From contig OZ220491.1 of assembly GCA_965116195.1 (NCBI GenBank), positions 3,381,871 to 3,445,870 of the forward strand: a stretch of 64,000 nt of DNA, written 5' to 3'. A program made the position numbers and the translations under genes. Positions 1-7,769 of the stretch are shown piece after piece (the stretch's first letter is position 1; each line of letters begins with the position of its first letter). Source of the stretch: Aldehydirespirator sp965116195 (lineage in GTDB: Bacteria; Actinomycetota; Acidimicrobiia; Acidimicrobiales; Aldehydirespiratoraceae). The notes below the pieces were generated by a model. It saw only the letters and a program-made list of their open reading frames with translations. It did no database searches and had not been told where the DNA came from.

Positions 1-61
1 CAGTCCGGCCACGTCGGTGGCAGTGGATCCAGGGAAGTTCGTGGGCGCATGTGTTGACTGT

Positions 62-235
62 ATGTGGGTTGCTGGTGTTGTAGGCGTCGATGGGTGCATG
101 CTTGACGAGTGGCAACTAGCACCGGATATCTGGAACCAGTGGGTTGCTGGTGTTGTGGGCGCTGGTGGTGCATGTCCGGTGTTGCCGGTGTTGGAGGCGT
201 TGATGGGTGTATGTCTGGTGTTGTGGGCGCTAGCT
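62..235. repeat. degenerate GGTTGCTGGTGTTG repeats
   Basis: Copies of a unit like GGTTGCTGGTGTTGTGGGCG lie near 67, 140 and 205, separated by sequence rich in GGTGCATG and GGTGTATG. Short ORFs run through it but none has a ribosome binding site or a recognisable protein. I see no gene in the first 240 bases. Confidence 0.5.
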
Positions 236-242
236 TTGTCGG

Positions 243-431
243 GTGGCTTCCCAACGTGAGGTACGCAAACGCCGGGTGCAGGCCGAGAAAGCGGCGGCAA
301 GCCGCCCCCGTCGGGGTATGAAGTCGGGTCGTGGCGGCCTGCGCCGCACCCTGGTGGGGTTGGTTGCTGTCATCGTTGTGGTGATGATGGTGGCATCGCT
401 GGCGGTGGGCATTTTTGCGTCAGGAATATAG
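243..431 (+). CDS. small basic single-pass membrane protein
   Basis: This 62-residue ORF starts with GTG. Residues 1-35 are strongly basic (many Arg and Lys) and residues about 37-58 form one hydrophobic membrane segment, after which the protein ends. It lies 23 bp upstream of the cyclophilin gene, whose N-terminus has the same plan of a basic stretch followed by one membrane helix, so the two are probably co-transcribed and both membrane-anchored with the N-terminus inside. No family was recognised. It could be a regulator or assembly partner of the isomerase, but that is only a guess from position. The charge and hydrophobicity pattern argues against a chance ORF. Confidence 0.5.
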   Translation: MASQREVRKRRVQAEKAAASRPRRGMKSGRGGLRRTLVGLVAVIVVVMMVASLAVGIFASGI

Positions 432-454
432 GACCAAGGCAGACGGAGGACTGA

Positions 455-1495
455 ATGAGCACAGAGAAGCGTCAACGCCAGCGCGAGAACCGTCGTCTTC
501 GCTTGGAAGCCGACGCAGCTGCTGCCAAGCAACAGGCCAACCGCAGGCGGGTGAAGCTGATCGGCTCTGCTGCTGTGGTCGTGGCTGTCGTGTTGGCTGT
601 GCTGGCCTGGGTACAGAGCCGGGACAACTCCGAGACGGTGACAGACGAACCAGATCCCGTCAGCACTGTGCCCAATGACGCAACCGCCGAACCCCTGGAC
701 GACATTGAGCCCCTTGACGACATCAATGAGGCAACCGCCGAACTTGAGCAATCGGAGGAGACTGCCGATTTTGACACCAACGAGTCTGAGGACATCACAC
801 CTGAGAACAGCACATCTGACGAAACCAGAGAGGAAACTGCTGTGAATGACACCATGACCAACGACGCTGTGCCGGATGGTTGCCCCGACCCGGCTGGGGG
901 TAACGAGCGGATCATCGACTTTGACGGGCCTCAGCCCATGTGCATCGACGTTGAAGCCAGCTACACCGCCGTGTTTGACACGAGCGAGGGCGAGATGCGC
1001 TTTGACCTGACGGCGGACAACACACCGTTGACCGTGAACAATTTCGTGACTCTGGCCCGTTGGGGCTATTACGACGGCACCAGACTGTTCCGCACCGATC
1101 CGTCGATTGACATCATTCAGGGCGGCTCGCCCCACACGAACAGTGCCTCGGATCCCGGGCCTGGCTACAACATCCCGGATGAGCCGCCCTTTGAGACCAA
1201 CGCCAGCGGTGCGCTGGTCGGGCCGTATCGCTACCAGCCCGGCCAACTTGTGATGGCCCGCTCGGCAGGCCCCGACTCCGGCAGCGCTCAGTTCTTCATC
1301 ACCACCGGTCCGAACGCATCGGCGTTGGACTCGCAGGGAACCTACGTGGTGTTCGGCCAGACTGACGATGCAGGGCTTGAAGTGGCCCGGTCGATCATGG
1401 GCCTGCATGTTGCCACCGGAAGTATGGGCGGAGCCCCGTCAAGAGATGTCACCGTGAACTCCGTCACCATCGAACAATCATCCAACATCGGGTGA
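455..1495 (+). CDS. membrane-anchored cyclophilin-type peptidyl-prolyl isomerase
   Basis: Catalyses cis-trans isomerisation of peptidyl-prolyl bonds, here probably outside the membrane. The ATG is preceded by a good GGAGG at about 446. Residues 1-33 are basic and coiled, residues about 35-53 are a membrane helix, and residues 60-135 are an acidic Thr/Glu/Asp-rich linker typical of surface proteins. The cyclophilin domain fills about 165-345: it opens with FDTSEGEMRFDL, then TVNNFVTLARWGYYDG, and contains the family signature around GSAQFFITTG and YVVFGQ. The canonical cyclophilin Trp and Arg are not fully conserved, as in many actinobacterial anchored members. It follows the small membrane protein at 243. 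Co-transcription is likely. Confidence 0.9.
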   Translation: MSTEKRQRQRENRRLRLEADAAAAKQQANRRRVKLIGSAAVVVAVVLAVLAWVQSRDNSETVTDEPDPVSTVPNDATAEPLDDIEPLDDINEATAELEQSEETADFDTNESEDITPENSTSDETREETAVNDTMTNDAVPDGCPDPAGGNERIIDFDGPQPMCIDVEASYTAVFDTSEGEMRFDLTADNTPLTVNNFVTLARWGYYDGTRLFRTDPSIDIIQGGSPHTNSASDPGPGYNIPDEPPFETNASGALVGPYRYQPGQLVMARSAGPDSGSAQFFITTGPNASALDSQGTYVVFGQTDDAGLEVARSIMGLHVATGSMGGAPSRDVTVNSVTIEQSSNIG

Positions 1496-1546
1496 GTTCA
1501 CTTCACTGATCAGATACGGGTTTGGAAGCTACCGAATCCGTGGTGG

Positions 1547-1586
1547 CGAGACATGAAGCATTGTGTCGAGACATGAAGCGTTGTGT
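1547..1586. repeat. 20-bp direct duplication
   Basis: CGAGACATGAAGC is followed by TTGTGT in two adjacent copies starting at 1547 and 1567 (period 20, one mismatch). It lies in the short stretch between the cyclophilin stop and the end of the epsilon-subunit gene, which run towards each other. Confidence 0.6.
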
Positions 1587-1591
1587 TCTGC

Positions 1592-1897
1592 TCAGGCCCA
1601 GCCGCCATAACTCTGACGGCGACGCCAGGGTCTTCCGGCGTAGCGCCAGCGAGTCTGTGACCACAATGCAGCAGTGGGTGGCGACACCGTTTGTGGCTGG
1701 AGTTGCGGCCACAGAGTCACCAGAGCAACCATGATGGCGTGACGCTCATCGGGGGACGGTTCGGGTGAGATGGAGGCGATTGTTGCCCCGTCCGGCAGGC
1801 TCGGCATAATCAAGGAGCCTGCGGTGTTCTTGCCAGCGGTGGCGTAATCTGTGGTCTTTGCGTAATCTGTGGTCTTGATCTGTGCCGTGTCGTTCAC
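1592..1897 (-). CDS. acyl-CoA carboxylase epsilon-like subunit
   Basis: Small protein of 101 residues whose GTG start overlaps the stop of the carboxylase beta gene by 4 bp (GTGA), so translation is coupled. The middle reads SPEPSPDERHAIMVALVTLW, which resembles the short PxPEELAALVAAL helix of actinobacterial epsilon subunits, and the C-terminus is basic and Trp-rich (WRYAGRPWRRR). Known epsilon subunits are 60-100 residues and bridge the alpha and beta subunits of acyl-CoA carboxylases, raising activity. The assignment rests on size, position and this weak motif; sequence identity in this family is always low. The first 30 residues may be a non-conserved extension containing a TTDYA duplication. 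Confidence 0.55.
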   Translation of the reverse strand: MNDTAQIKTTDYAKTTDYATAGKNTAGSLIMPSLPDGATIASISPEPSPDERHAIMVALVTLWPQLQPQTVSPPTAALWSQTRWRYAGRPWRRRQSYGGWA

Positions 1898-3435
1898 AGT
1901 GGGACATTTCCATGCTTGCGTTCAGGGATCTCTTCGCGCTTGGACTCCAACATCTTCAGACCTGCCACCACCATTCGACGGGTCTGCGACGGTTCAATCA
2001 CCTCGTCCACATAACCACGCTCGGCAGCGATATACGGGTTGGCGAGTCGCTGCGTGTAGTCATCAACCAACTCCCGGCGGCGCTTCACAGGATCGGCAGC
2101 GGCAGCAAGCTCGCGCCGGTGAATGATCTCCACCGCACCCTGAGGCCCCATCACCGCGATCTCAGCAGAGGGCCAGGCAAACGACAGGTCAGAACCCACC
2201 CCTTTTGAGTCCATCACCACGTAGGCACCGCCGTAGGCCTTGCGGGTGATCACCGAGACACGCGGTACGGTCGCCTCGCAGTAGGCGTACAGCAACTTGG
2301 CACCATGGCGGATAATGCCGCCGTGTTCTTGGTCAATTCCAGGCAAGAAGCCGGGCACATCCACAAAAGTGACCAGAGGCATGTTGAAAGCATCGCAAGT
2401 GCGTACAAATCGAGCGGCCTTCTCGGCTGAGTCGATGTCAAGCACGCCCGCCAAAACTGTCGGCTGGTTGCCGACAACACCCACCGAGCGTCCGTCAAGT
2501 CGTGCAAACCCGCACACGATGCTGCGGCCCCAAGCTGCGTGATACTCAAAGAAGTCACCGTCATCAACCACCTCGGTCACAACGTCTTTCATGTCGTAGG
2601 GGACATTGGGGCTGTCGGGCAAAAGCGTGTTGAGCGCCGGGCATTCCCGGTCGGGATCGTCCGCCGACTTGTACACCGGTGCCTGCTCCAGGTTGTTGGA
2701 GGGCAAAAACGACAACAACGCCTTGACGTCGTCAAGCACCTCCTGCTCTGTGGCGGCCACGAAGGTGGCAACGCCGGACTTGGTGCTGTGGCTGATGGCA
2801 CCTCCGAGCTCCTCGAGAGTTACATCCTCGCCGGTGACGGTCTTGACCACGTCGGGGCCGGTGATGAACATGTGTGATTTGGAGCGAACCATGAAGATGA
2901 AGTCGGTCATCGCGGGGCTGTAGACGGCACCACCCGCACAGGGCCCCAATATCACGCTGATCTGCGGGATCACGCCCGATGCCTGCACATTGCGGTAGAA
3001 GATGCCGCCGTAGCCGTCCAGCGACACCACGCCTTCCTGGATGCGGGCTCCGGCACCGTCATTGAGTCCGATCATCGGGGCTCCGGTGGAGACCGCAAGG
3101 TCCATCACCTTGTGGAGCTTCTCGGCAAATACCTCTCCGAGTGCTCCGCCCATGACGGTGAAGTCTTGGGCAAACACGAACACCTTGCGACCGTCCACTG
3201 TGCCCCAGCCGGTGATCACGCCATCTGTGTAGGGCCGGTCCTGCAGGCCGGCCTCGTGAGCGCGATGACGGGCCAGCATGTCAAGCTCGTGGAAGGAGCC
3301 GTCGTCCAGCAGATAGTCGAGACGTTCTCGGGCCAACATCTTGCCCTTGTCGTGTTGGCGCTGCACCGCTCTCGGCGGTCCCGCTGCCAGTGCTTCAGCA
3401 TGGCGGAGCCGCAGATCCTCGAGTTTGGCCTGCAT
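1894..3435 (-). CDS. pccB: acyl-CoA (propionyl-CoA) carboxylase beta subunit
   Basis: Carboxyltransferase subunit of a biotin-dependent acyl-CoA carboxylase, transferring CO2 from carboxybiotin to propionyl-CoA or acetyl-CoA. The protein is about 513 residues, normal for PccB/AccD5. It shows the N-terminal carboxyltransferase oxyanion motif (GAGARIQEGV), the GPCAGGAVYSPA stretch, and the C-terminal domain signature around VDVPGFLPG and RKAYGGAYVVM with the acyl pocket GPQGAVEI. I chose ATG 3435 (MQAKLEDLRLRHAEAL) because family members begin there; an in-frame GTG extension to 3477 exists. The epsilon-like gene follows with a 4-bp overlap. The biotin carboxylase subunit is not in this window. 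With the methylmalonyl-CoA epimerase at 8629 it fits a propionate-to-succinyl-CoA route. Confidence 0.93.
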   Translation of the reverse strand: MQAKLEDLRLRHAEALAAGPPRAVQRQHDKGKMLARERLDYLLDDGSFHELDMLARHRAHEAGLQDRPYTDGVITGWGTVDGRKVFVFAQDFTVMGGALGEVFAEKLHKVMDLAVSTGAPMIGLNDGAGARIQEGVVSLDGYGGIFYRNVQASGVIPQISVILGPCAGGAVYSPAMTDFIFMVRSKSHMFITGPDVVKTVTGEDVTLEELGGAISHSTKSGVATFVAATEQEVLDDVKALLSFLPSNNLEQAPVYKSADDPDRECPALNTLLPDSPNVPYDMKDVVTEVVDDGDFFEYHAAWGRSIVCGFARLDGRSVGVVGNQPTVLAGVLDIDSAEKAARFVRTCDAFNMPLVTFVDVPGFLPGIDQEHGGIIRHGAKLLYAYCEATVPRVSVITRKAYGGAYVVMDSKGVGSDLSFAWPSAEIAVMGPQGAVEIIHRRELAAAADPVKRRRELVDDYTQRLANPYIAAERGYVDEVIEPSQTRRMVVAGLKMLESKREEIPERKHGNVPL

Positions 3436-3636
3436 GGAGGTGATTGTCACAACGTGGGAGGCTACCGCAGCCAACATCGTGCAGGGTGCTCGGCACCACT
3501 CCAGTTCCGGCGAATCGGGACATCACCGGTGACCGGGATGCCGGGTCAAGGCGACCGGCCTCGGTCTCGGCCTGCCTGCCACCACCGGCGTGTGGCGCGT
3601 AATGACAGGTGGTCATAACAATGATGGAACAAACAG

Positions 3637-3665
3637 TTGACATGACACTGATTGTCAGGTAGTGT
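3637..3665 (+). promoter_or_regulatory. candidate promoter with inverted repeat
   Basis: TTGACA (3637-3642) and TAGTGT (3660-3665) are 17 bp apart, as in a primary-sigma promoter, and point towards the gene at 3756. Between them TGACA and TGTCA (3643-3647 and 3653-3657) form an inverted repeat that could be an operator. This is by eye only. Confidence 0.3.
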
Positions 3666-3755
3666 CTTGGATGACCTCGCCGCCGGGTCCATCGGCAGCC
3701 ATCATCATCAACCCAACGTCGCTTAAACAGCGCCGAGGACCCCAAGCGAGGCAAC

Positions 3756-4361
3756 ATGACCTTTCCGGCCCATCCCCCCACAGTAAAGGCGGCTCAACTG
3801 ATGGCAGGCACCGACACACCTGATCCGGCAACGGCACCGGACGGCACGACGACATCTGATGGAACGGCTGTTCGGGCCACATCGGTCGCAGAAGCCAATA
3901 TCGGGCGTCGCTTTCTGCATCAACTCAGCGAGAACCCTCTTCAGTCGTTGTTCGGCGCAGTCCTCATCGCCGTGCTCACCTTCGCGCTGGCCGGCACGAA
4001 CGACAGATTTGGTGATATCAGCGACCGCTTCGGTGATGTCTACGGGCGGTTTGACGACCAGAACATGTCCATCAGGTGGGAGTTTGAGAACGTGAACGCG
4101 CGACTTGATGACCTCAACAACAGGGTTGACGCGAATTCCAACGCCATCATCCGCCTCGAGGACAAGGTGGATTCCCGCTTCGACAAGGTTGATGAACGTT
4201 TTGACAAGGTGGATGAACGTTTCGACAAGGTGGATGAACGCTTTGCGACGATGGATGTCCGCTTTCAGGCGATTGAGGCAAGTGTTGCCGAGATCAAAAT
4301 CAGTCTTGCCGCTCTGGTCACGGCGCTTGACGTGAGCGAGCAGGTGGATGTGACACCCTGA
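3756..4361 (+). CDS. single-pass membrane protein with heptad coiled coil
   Basis: 201 residues. Residues 1-45 are Thr/Ala/Asp-rich, residues about 62-82 form one membrane helix (SLFGAVLIAVLTFALAGT), and the remainder is a long helical stretch with a clear seven-residue pattern: DRFGDIS, DRFGDVY, then DERFDKV repeated three times by perfect 21-bp DNA repeats (about 4183-4247). Such hydrophobic heptads predict a parallel coiled coil that would sit on one face of the membrane. No named family recognised; similar tandem DxRF-repeat proteins are common and poorly characterised. The ATG is preceded by GAGG at about 3748. It stands alone between oppositely oriented genes, so it is probably monocistronic from the promoter at 3637. 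Confidence 0.7.
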   Translation: MTFPAHPPTVKAAQLMAGTDTPDPATAPDGTTTSDGTAVRATSVAEANIGRRFLHQLSENPLQSLFGAVLIAVLTFALAGTNDRFGDISDRFGDVYGRFDDQNMSIRWEFENVNARLDDLNNRVDANSNAIIRLEDKVDSRFDKVDERFDKVDERFDKVDERFATMDVRFQAIEASVAEIKISLAALVTALDVSEQVDVTP

Positions 4362-4441
4362 GGCCCGGGTTGTCATCACAGGGCGAACCGCTGATCCCGG
4401 CCTGGTCTTGATGTGCAGGCCCGCCCTCCACAGGGTTACCT

Positions 4442-4581
4442 GCGCGAGGTCTGGCTACCGCGGAAAGCGCAAGGTCTGGTTACTACCGTCGGAAAGCGCA
4501 AGGTCTGGTTACTAAACCGCAGAAAGCGCAAGGTTTGGTTACTACCGCGGAAAGCGCAAGGTGTGGTTACTGCCGCAGAAA
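4442..4581. repeat. five 25-30 bp tandem copies over the epoxide hydrolase stop
   Basis: Units GCGCAAGGTCTGGTTACT plus CCGCGGAAA start at 4442, 4467, 4496, 4526 and 4554. The last copy contains the TAA stop (4567-4569) and final codons of the epoxide hydrolase, so the other four are echoes of that gene's 3' end lying downstream of it. Confidence 0.85.
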
Positions 4582-5709
4582 CTTGAAGGCTGCGCGCATT
4601 TCGCTGACAAAGAGTTCAGGCTGCTCGAAGGCGGCGAAGTGTCCGCCGATGTCAGGTTCGTTCCAGTAGCGGATGTCGGGGTAGCGCTTCTCGGCCCAGC
4701 GACGGCTGGCTCGAATCACCTCATTGGGGAAGACACTGCATGCCGTTGGCACCTCAACCGTGCCGGAGCCGAAGTTGGCGAAGCTCTCCCAGTAGAGACG
4801 GGCCGACGAAGCCCCGGTGGCCGTGAACCAGTAGAGCGACACATTGTCCAGCAGTTGGTCGCGGCTGTAGTAGTCCTCCGGGTGGGCGTTGCGATCAGTC
4901 CATGACCAGAACTTCTCCAAGATCCATGCCGCCAGTCCCACCGGTGAGTCCACCAGGCTGTAGCCGATGGTCTGGGGTCGGCTTGACTGCTGCTTGGAGT
5001 AGCCCGAGTCCCACTTGTCGTAGTAGCCCAGCGCGTCAAGGGAGGCCTGCTCTTTTGCCGTCAGGTCATGCATTGACTCCTTGGTGGGCCCGGCGACCGG
5101 CATGTTGGTGTGGATTGCCTGGCACCTTCCCAGGTTCTGCATGCCGATCTGGGTTGTGACGGCGGATCCCCAGTCACCGCCCTGGGCCACATAGCTGTCA
5201 TAGCCAAGCCGTCCCATCAAGGAGTCCCACATGGTCGCGATGCGCTCAACGCCGGTACCCGGAGTGGACGGTTTGGCGCTGAAGCCGTAACCGGGCAACG
5301 ACGGCAGCACCAGATGAAACGCCTCAGCAGATTCGCCGCCGTGGGACAGTGGGTCAACCAGAGGGTCGATCACCTTGGTGAATTCCAACACCGATCCAGG
5401 CCAGCCGTGGGTGACGATCATCGGCAGAGCATCGTCATGGCGCGAGCGGATGTGTTGAAAGTGGACATCCAGACCGTCGATTTCGGTGATGAAATTGGGC
5501 TTGGAGTTGATGGCGGCCTCGCAGACACGCCAGTCGTGGTCACTGCTCCAGTACTCGCACACCTCCTTGAGATAGGCGAGTGGTATCCCCTGTGACCAGT
5601 CAGTGACAACCTCGGCCTCGGGCCAGCGTGTGCGTGCCAGACGTAACTTGAGGTCGTTGATGTCGTCGTCTGCAACAGCGACGGTAAAGGGACGGATCTC
5701 GTTGCTCAT
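4567..5709 (-). CDS. epoxide hydrolase (EHN-type alpha/beta hydrolase)
   Basis: Hydrolyses epoxides to diols through an aspartyl ester. The N-terminal EHN lid (residues about 5-110, with DLKLRLARTRWPE and DWRVCEAAINSKPNF) precedes an alpha/beta-hydrolase core. Visible core motifs are the oxyanion loop THGWPGS, the nucleophile elbow GGDWGSA (Asp), the tyrosine-bearing cap and a C-terminal GGHFAAFEQPE with the catalytic His. Length about 380 residues is normal. I chose ATG 5709 (MSNEIRPFTV) because family members begin there; GTG 5730 and ATGs at 5727 and 5718 are in frame. Its stop lies within a 28-bp tandem repeat and a 63-bp tandem repeat begins directly upstream of its start. Physiological substrate unknown. 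Confidence 0.92.
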   Translation of the reverse strand: MSNEIRPFTVAVADDDINDLKLRLARTRWPEAEVVTDWSQGIPLAYLKEVCEYWSSDHDWRVCEAAINSKPNFITEIDGLDVHFQHIRSRHDDALPMIVTHGWPGSVLEFTKVIDPLVDPLSHGGESAEAFHLVLPSLPGYGFSAKPSTPGTGVERIATMWDSLMGRLGYDSYVAQGGDWGSAVTTQIGMQNLGRCQAIHTNMPVAGPTKESMHDLTAKEQASLDALGYYDKWDSGYSKQQSSRPQTIGYSLVDSPVGLAAWILEKFWSWTDRNAHPEDYYSRDQLLDNVSLYWFTATGASSARLYWESFANFGSGTVEVPTACSVFPNEVIRASRRWAEKRYPDIRYWNEPDIGGHFAAFEQPELFVSEMRAAFKFLRQ

Positions 5710-5744
5710 ATTCGCCATCGTAGGCATCACTTCGGTTGACGAAG

Positions 5745-5996
5745 CGAAGTTGGTGGCACGTTCCTGCCAGATACTCGCCGATTGTAGGTGTAAGTTCCGC
5801 GACTAAGCGAAGTTGGTGGCACGTTCCTGCCAGATACTCGCCGATTGTAGGTGTCAGTTCCGCGACGAAGTGAAGTTGGTGGTACGTTCCTGCCAGGTAC
5901 TCGCCAATTTTTGGCATCAGTTCCGCGACTAAGCGAAGTTGGTGGCACGTTCCTGCCAGGTACTCGTCAATTTTAGGTGTCAGTTCCGCGACTAAG
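5745..5996. repeat. four 63-bp tandem repeats
   Basis: Units beginning CGAAGTTGGTGGCACGTTCC start at 5745, 5808, 5871 and 5934, each exactly 63 bp, with a few substitutions. As 63 is a multiple of three, more than one minus-strand frame stays open and spells 21-residue peptide repeats (for example around IGEYLAGTCHQL or NVPPTSL). The block lies between the epoxide hydrolase start and the next gene, where the hydrolase promoter would be expected. No gene is called in it. Confidence 0.85.
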
Positions 5997-6064
5997 CGAA
6001 CTCGGCCATGCGGCGGCTTTGCTGACTGATGGAACTCAGGTGGCCACCGGCGACTTCATGGCGG

Positions 6065-6176
6065 TGTGGCTTGATCAGAGTAATGAGTCTGGATGTGCGT
6101 TATGAGAATGCGTGTGGTCGCGTGTCCCATTGGGAAAAGATGTGGCTTGATCAGAGGAATGAGTCTGGATGTGCGT
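6065..6176. repeat. 76-bp period direct duplication
   Basis: TGTGGCTTGATCAGA followed by GTCTGGATGTGCGT occurs at 6065 and again at 6141. It precedes the ligase gene; apart from this duplication I see nothing in 5997-6207. Confidence 0.7.
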
Positions 6177-6207
6177 GCATGTGCTGTCAGCCCCGTCGTC
6201 TAGGCTT

Positions 6208-7287
6208 ATGACGGTGGACTTGCCTGTGATGCCGCCGGTGAAGCCCATGTTGGCCCGCGCGGTGGCCAGAATCCCAGATGGAGACCTGGCTTTCGAGCCG
6301 AAGTGGGACGGTTTTCGCTGCATCGTGTTCCGCGACGGTGACGAGGTGGTTCTAGGCAGCCGCAACGAGCGGCCACTCACTCGCTACTTTCCAGAGTTGA
6401 TTGAGCCGATCAAGGCATCGCTGCCACCAAGAGCAGTCGTTGATGGCGAGATCATCGTGGCCGTTGATGACCGTTTGGGCTTTGACGCGCTTCAGCAACG
6501 AATCCACCCTGCCGCCAGTCGGATCAACCGTCTGGCTGCTGAGACACCGGCAGAGGTGGTGCTCTTTGATGTCCTTGCGTTGGCTGATGCCAGCCTGATG
6601 GACGAACCGTACCGAGACCGGCGGGCACTTCTGGTGGCGATGTCGGATGCCTTTGAACCACCGATTCACCTGGCCCCGGCGACTCTTGATCGAGATCAGG
6701 CTCGCGTCTGGTATGAGCGCTTCGAGGGCGCAGGACTTGACGGTCTCATGGCCAAACCTCAAGATGGCGTGTACCTGCCGAACAAGCGATCCCAGTACAA
6801 GGTCAAGCACACTCGAACCACCGATGTGGTCGTGGCCGGGTATCGCATGCACATTGACGGTCAGGGTGTCGGGTCGTTGGTGGTGGGCCTCCATGACCAG
6901 TCGGGGGATCTGCATCACTGTGGAGTGGCTGCCAGTTTCACTGCGCGGCGGCGGGTGGAACTACTCGGCGAACTGGCACCGCATGTCATGCGCGATCCGA
7001 CGCAGCACCCCTGGGCAGCCTGGATGGACCCGGCGGCTCATGCCGAGGGCACGGTCATGCCCGGCACGCCGAACCGCTGGTCGGGTCAGCGCAAGCAGCA
7101 GCCGTGGGTGCCGTTGCGGTTGGCGCTGGTGGCTGAGGTCAAGTACGAGGCGATGCTGAACGGTCGTTTTCGTGGCACCACCCGTTTCGTGCGTTGGCGT
7201 CCCGATCGTGAACCTGACAGCTGCGGTTTCGACCAGATCGAGGTGGTTGCGCCGGTAGGTCTCAGCGAGGTCCTGTCAGCAGGTTGA
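6208..7287 (+). CDS. ATP-dependent DNA ligase, LigC-like
   Basis: Seals nicks using ATP through an enzyme-adenylate intermediate. The 360-residue protein has only the nucleotidyltransferase and OB domains, the size of mycobacterial LigC. Motif I with the adenylated Lys is EPKWDGFR near residue 28; motif III is seen at VLFDVLA, motif IV in EGLMAK-like GLDGLMAK, and motif V in YKVKHTRT. The C-terminal OB fold ends about residue 355. I chose ATG 6208 (MTVDLPVMPPVKPMLA); the longer ORF start at 6169 lies in repeat-rich DNA. No Ku or polymerase/phosphatase domains are fused or adjacent, so a base-excision or backup nick-sealing role is more likely than dedicated NHEJ. Confidence 0.9.
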   Translation: MTVDLPVMPPVKPMLARAVARIPDGDLAFEPKWDGFRCIVFRDGDEVVLGSRNERPLTRYFPELIEPIKASLPPRAVVDGEIIVAVDDRLGFDALQQRIHPAASRINRLAAETPAEVVLFDVLALADASLMDEPYRDRRALLVAMSDAFEPPIHLAPATLDRDQARVWYERFEGAGLDGLMAKPQDGVYLPNKRSQYKVKHTRTTDVVVAGYRMHIDGQGVGSLVVGLHDQSGDLHHCGVAASFTARRRVELLGELAPHVMRDPTQHPWAAWMDPAAHAEGTVMPGTPNRWSGQRKQQPWVPLRLALVAEVKYEAMLNGRFRGTTRFVRWRPDREPDSCGFDQIEVVAPVGLSEVLSAG

Positions 7288-7367
7288 ACTGCCTTGTGTG
7301 GTTCTTGCGGGGCTTCTTTGGGGGCAGGCGCGACTTGGGGTAGTGGTAGGTCAGCCGACCGGGCGGG

Positions 7368-7769
7368 GGTCACCGCCGTGGGCGTGGGGTTGGTAGCAGC
7401 AGTCCCACCCTCCAGCAGCGCATACCAAGGTCACCGCCGTGGGCGTGGGGTTAGTTGAAGTTCCGTTTGTTCCCGGTTGGGTCCGTTTGGGTCACCGCCG
7501 TGGGCGTGGGGTTAGTTGAAGTTCCGTTTGTTCCCGGTTGGGTCCGTTTGGGTCACCGCCGTGGGCGTGGGGTTAGTTGAGCGGCGATGACTGATGCGGC
7601 TGCTGGTGTTGGGGTCACCGCCGTGGGCGTGGGATTAGTCGCGGCAACCACGTCCTACTCACACGCCGTCCCGTTTTAATGTCACCGCCGTGGGCGTGGG
7701 GTTAGTCGTATCTGCGCTGACATGAGGAACTGGAAGCTCCTGTCAGCGCTGTGGGCGGGGGGTTAGTTG
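7368..7769. CRISPR. CRISPR-like array, 7 repeats of 28 bp, no cas genes
   Basis: Repeats begin GGTCACCGCCGTGGGCGTGG and end GGTTAGT (27-28 bp) at 7368, 7429, 7490, 7551, 7613, 7680 and 7741. Successive periods are 61, 61, 61, 62, 67 and 61 bp, giving spacers of about 33-39 bp. On the minus strand the repeat reads CCCCACGCCC...CGGTGACC, close to type I-E repeats of actinobacteria. Spacers are unrelated to one another except that the two between repeats 2-3 and 3-4 are identical. The last repeat is degenerate and forms the last codons and stop of the exonuclease gene. No cas gene is present in the window. It may be an orphan array or part of the gene-end repeat phenomenon seen elsewhere here. 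Confidence 0.6.

Noticed and set aside
230..1408. 392-codon antisense ORF
   Set aside because: Opposite the cyclophilin gene, no domain, composition typical of a high-GC shadow frame.
5600..5948. Two overlapping minus-strand ORFs with 21-residue repeats
   Set aside because: They arise because the 63-bp repeat is a multiple of three; several frames are open, none has a ribosome binding site.
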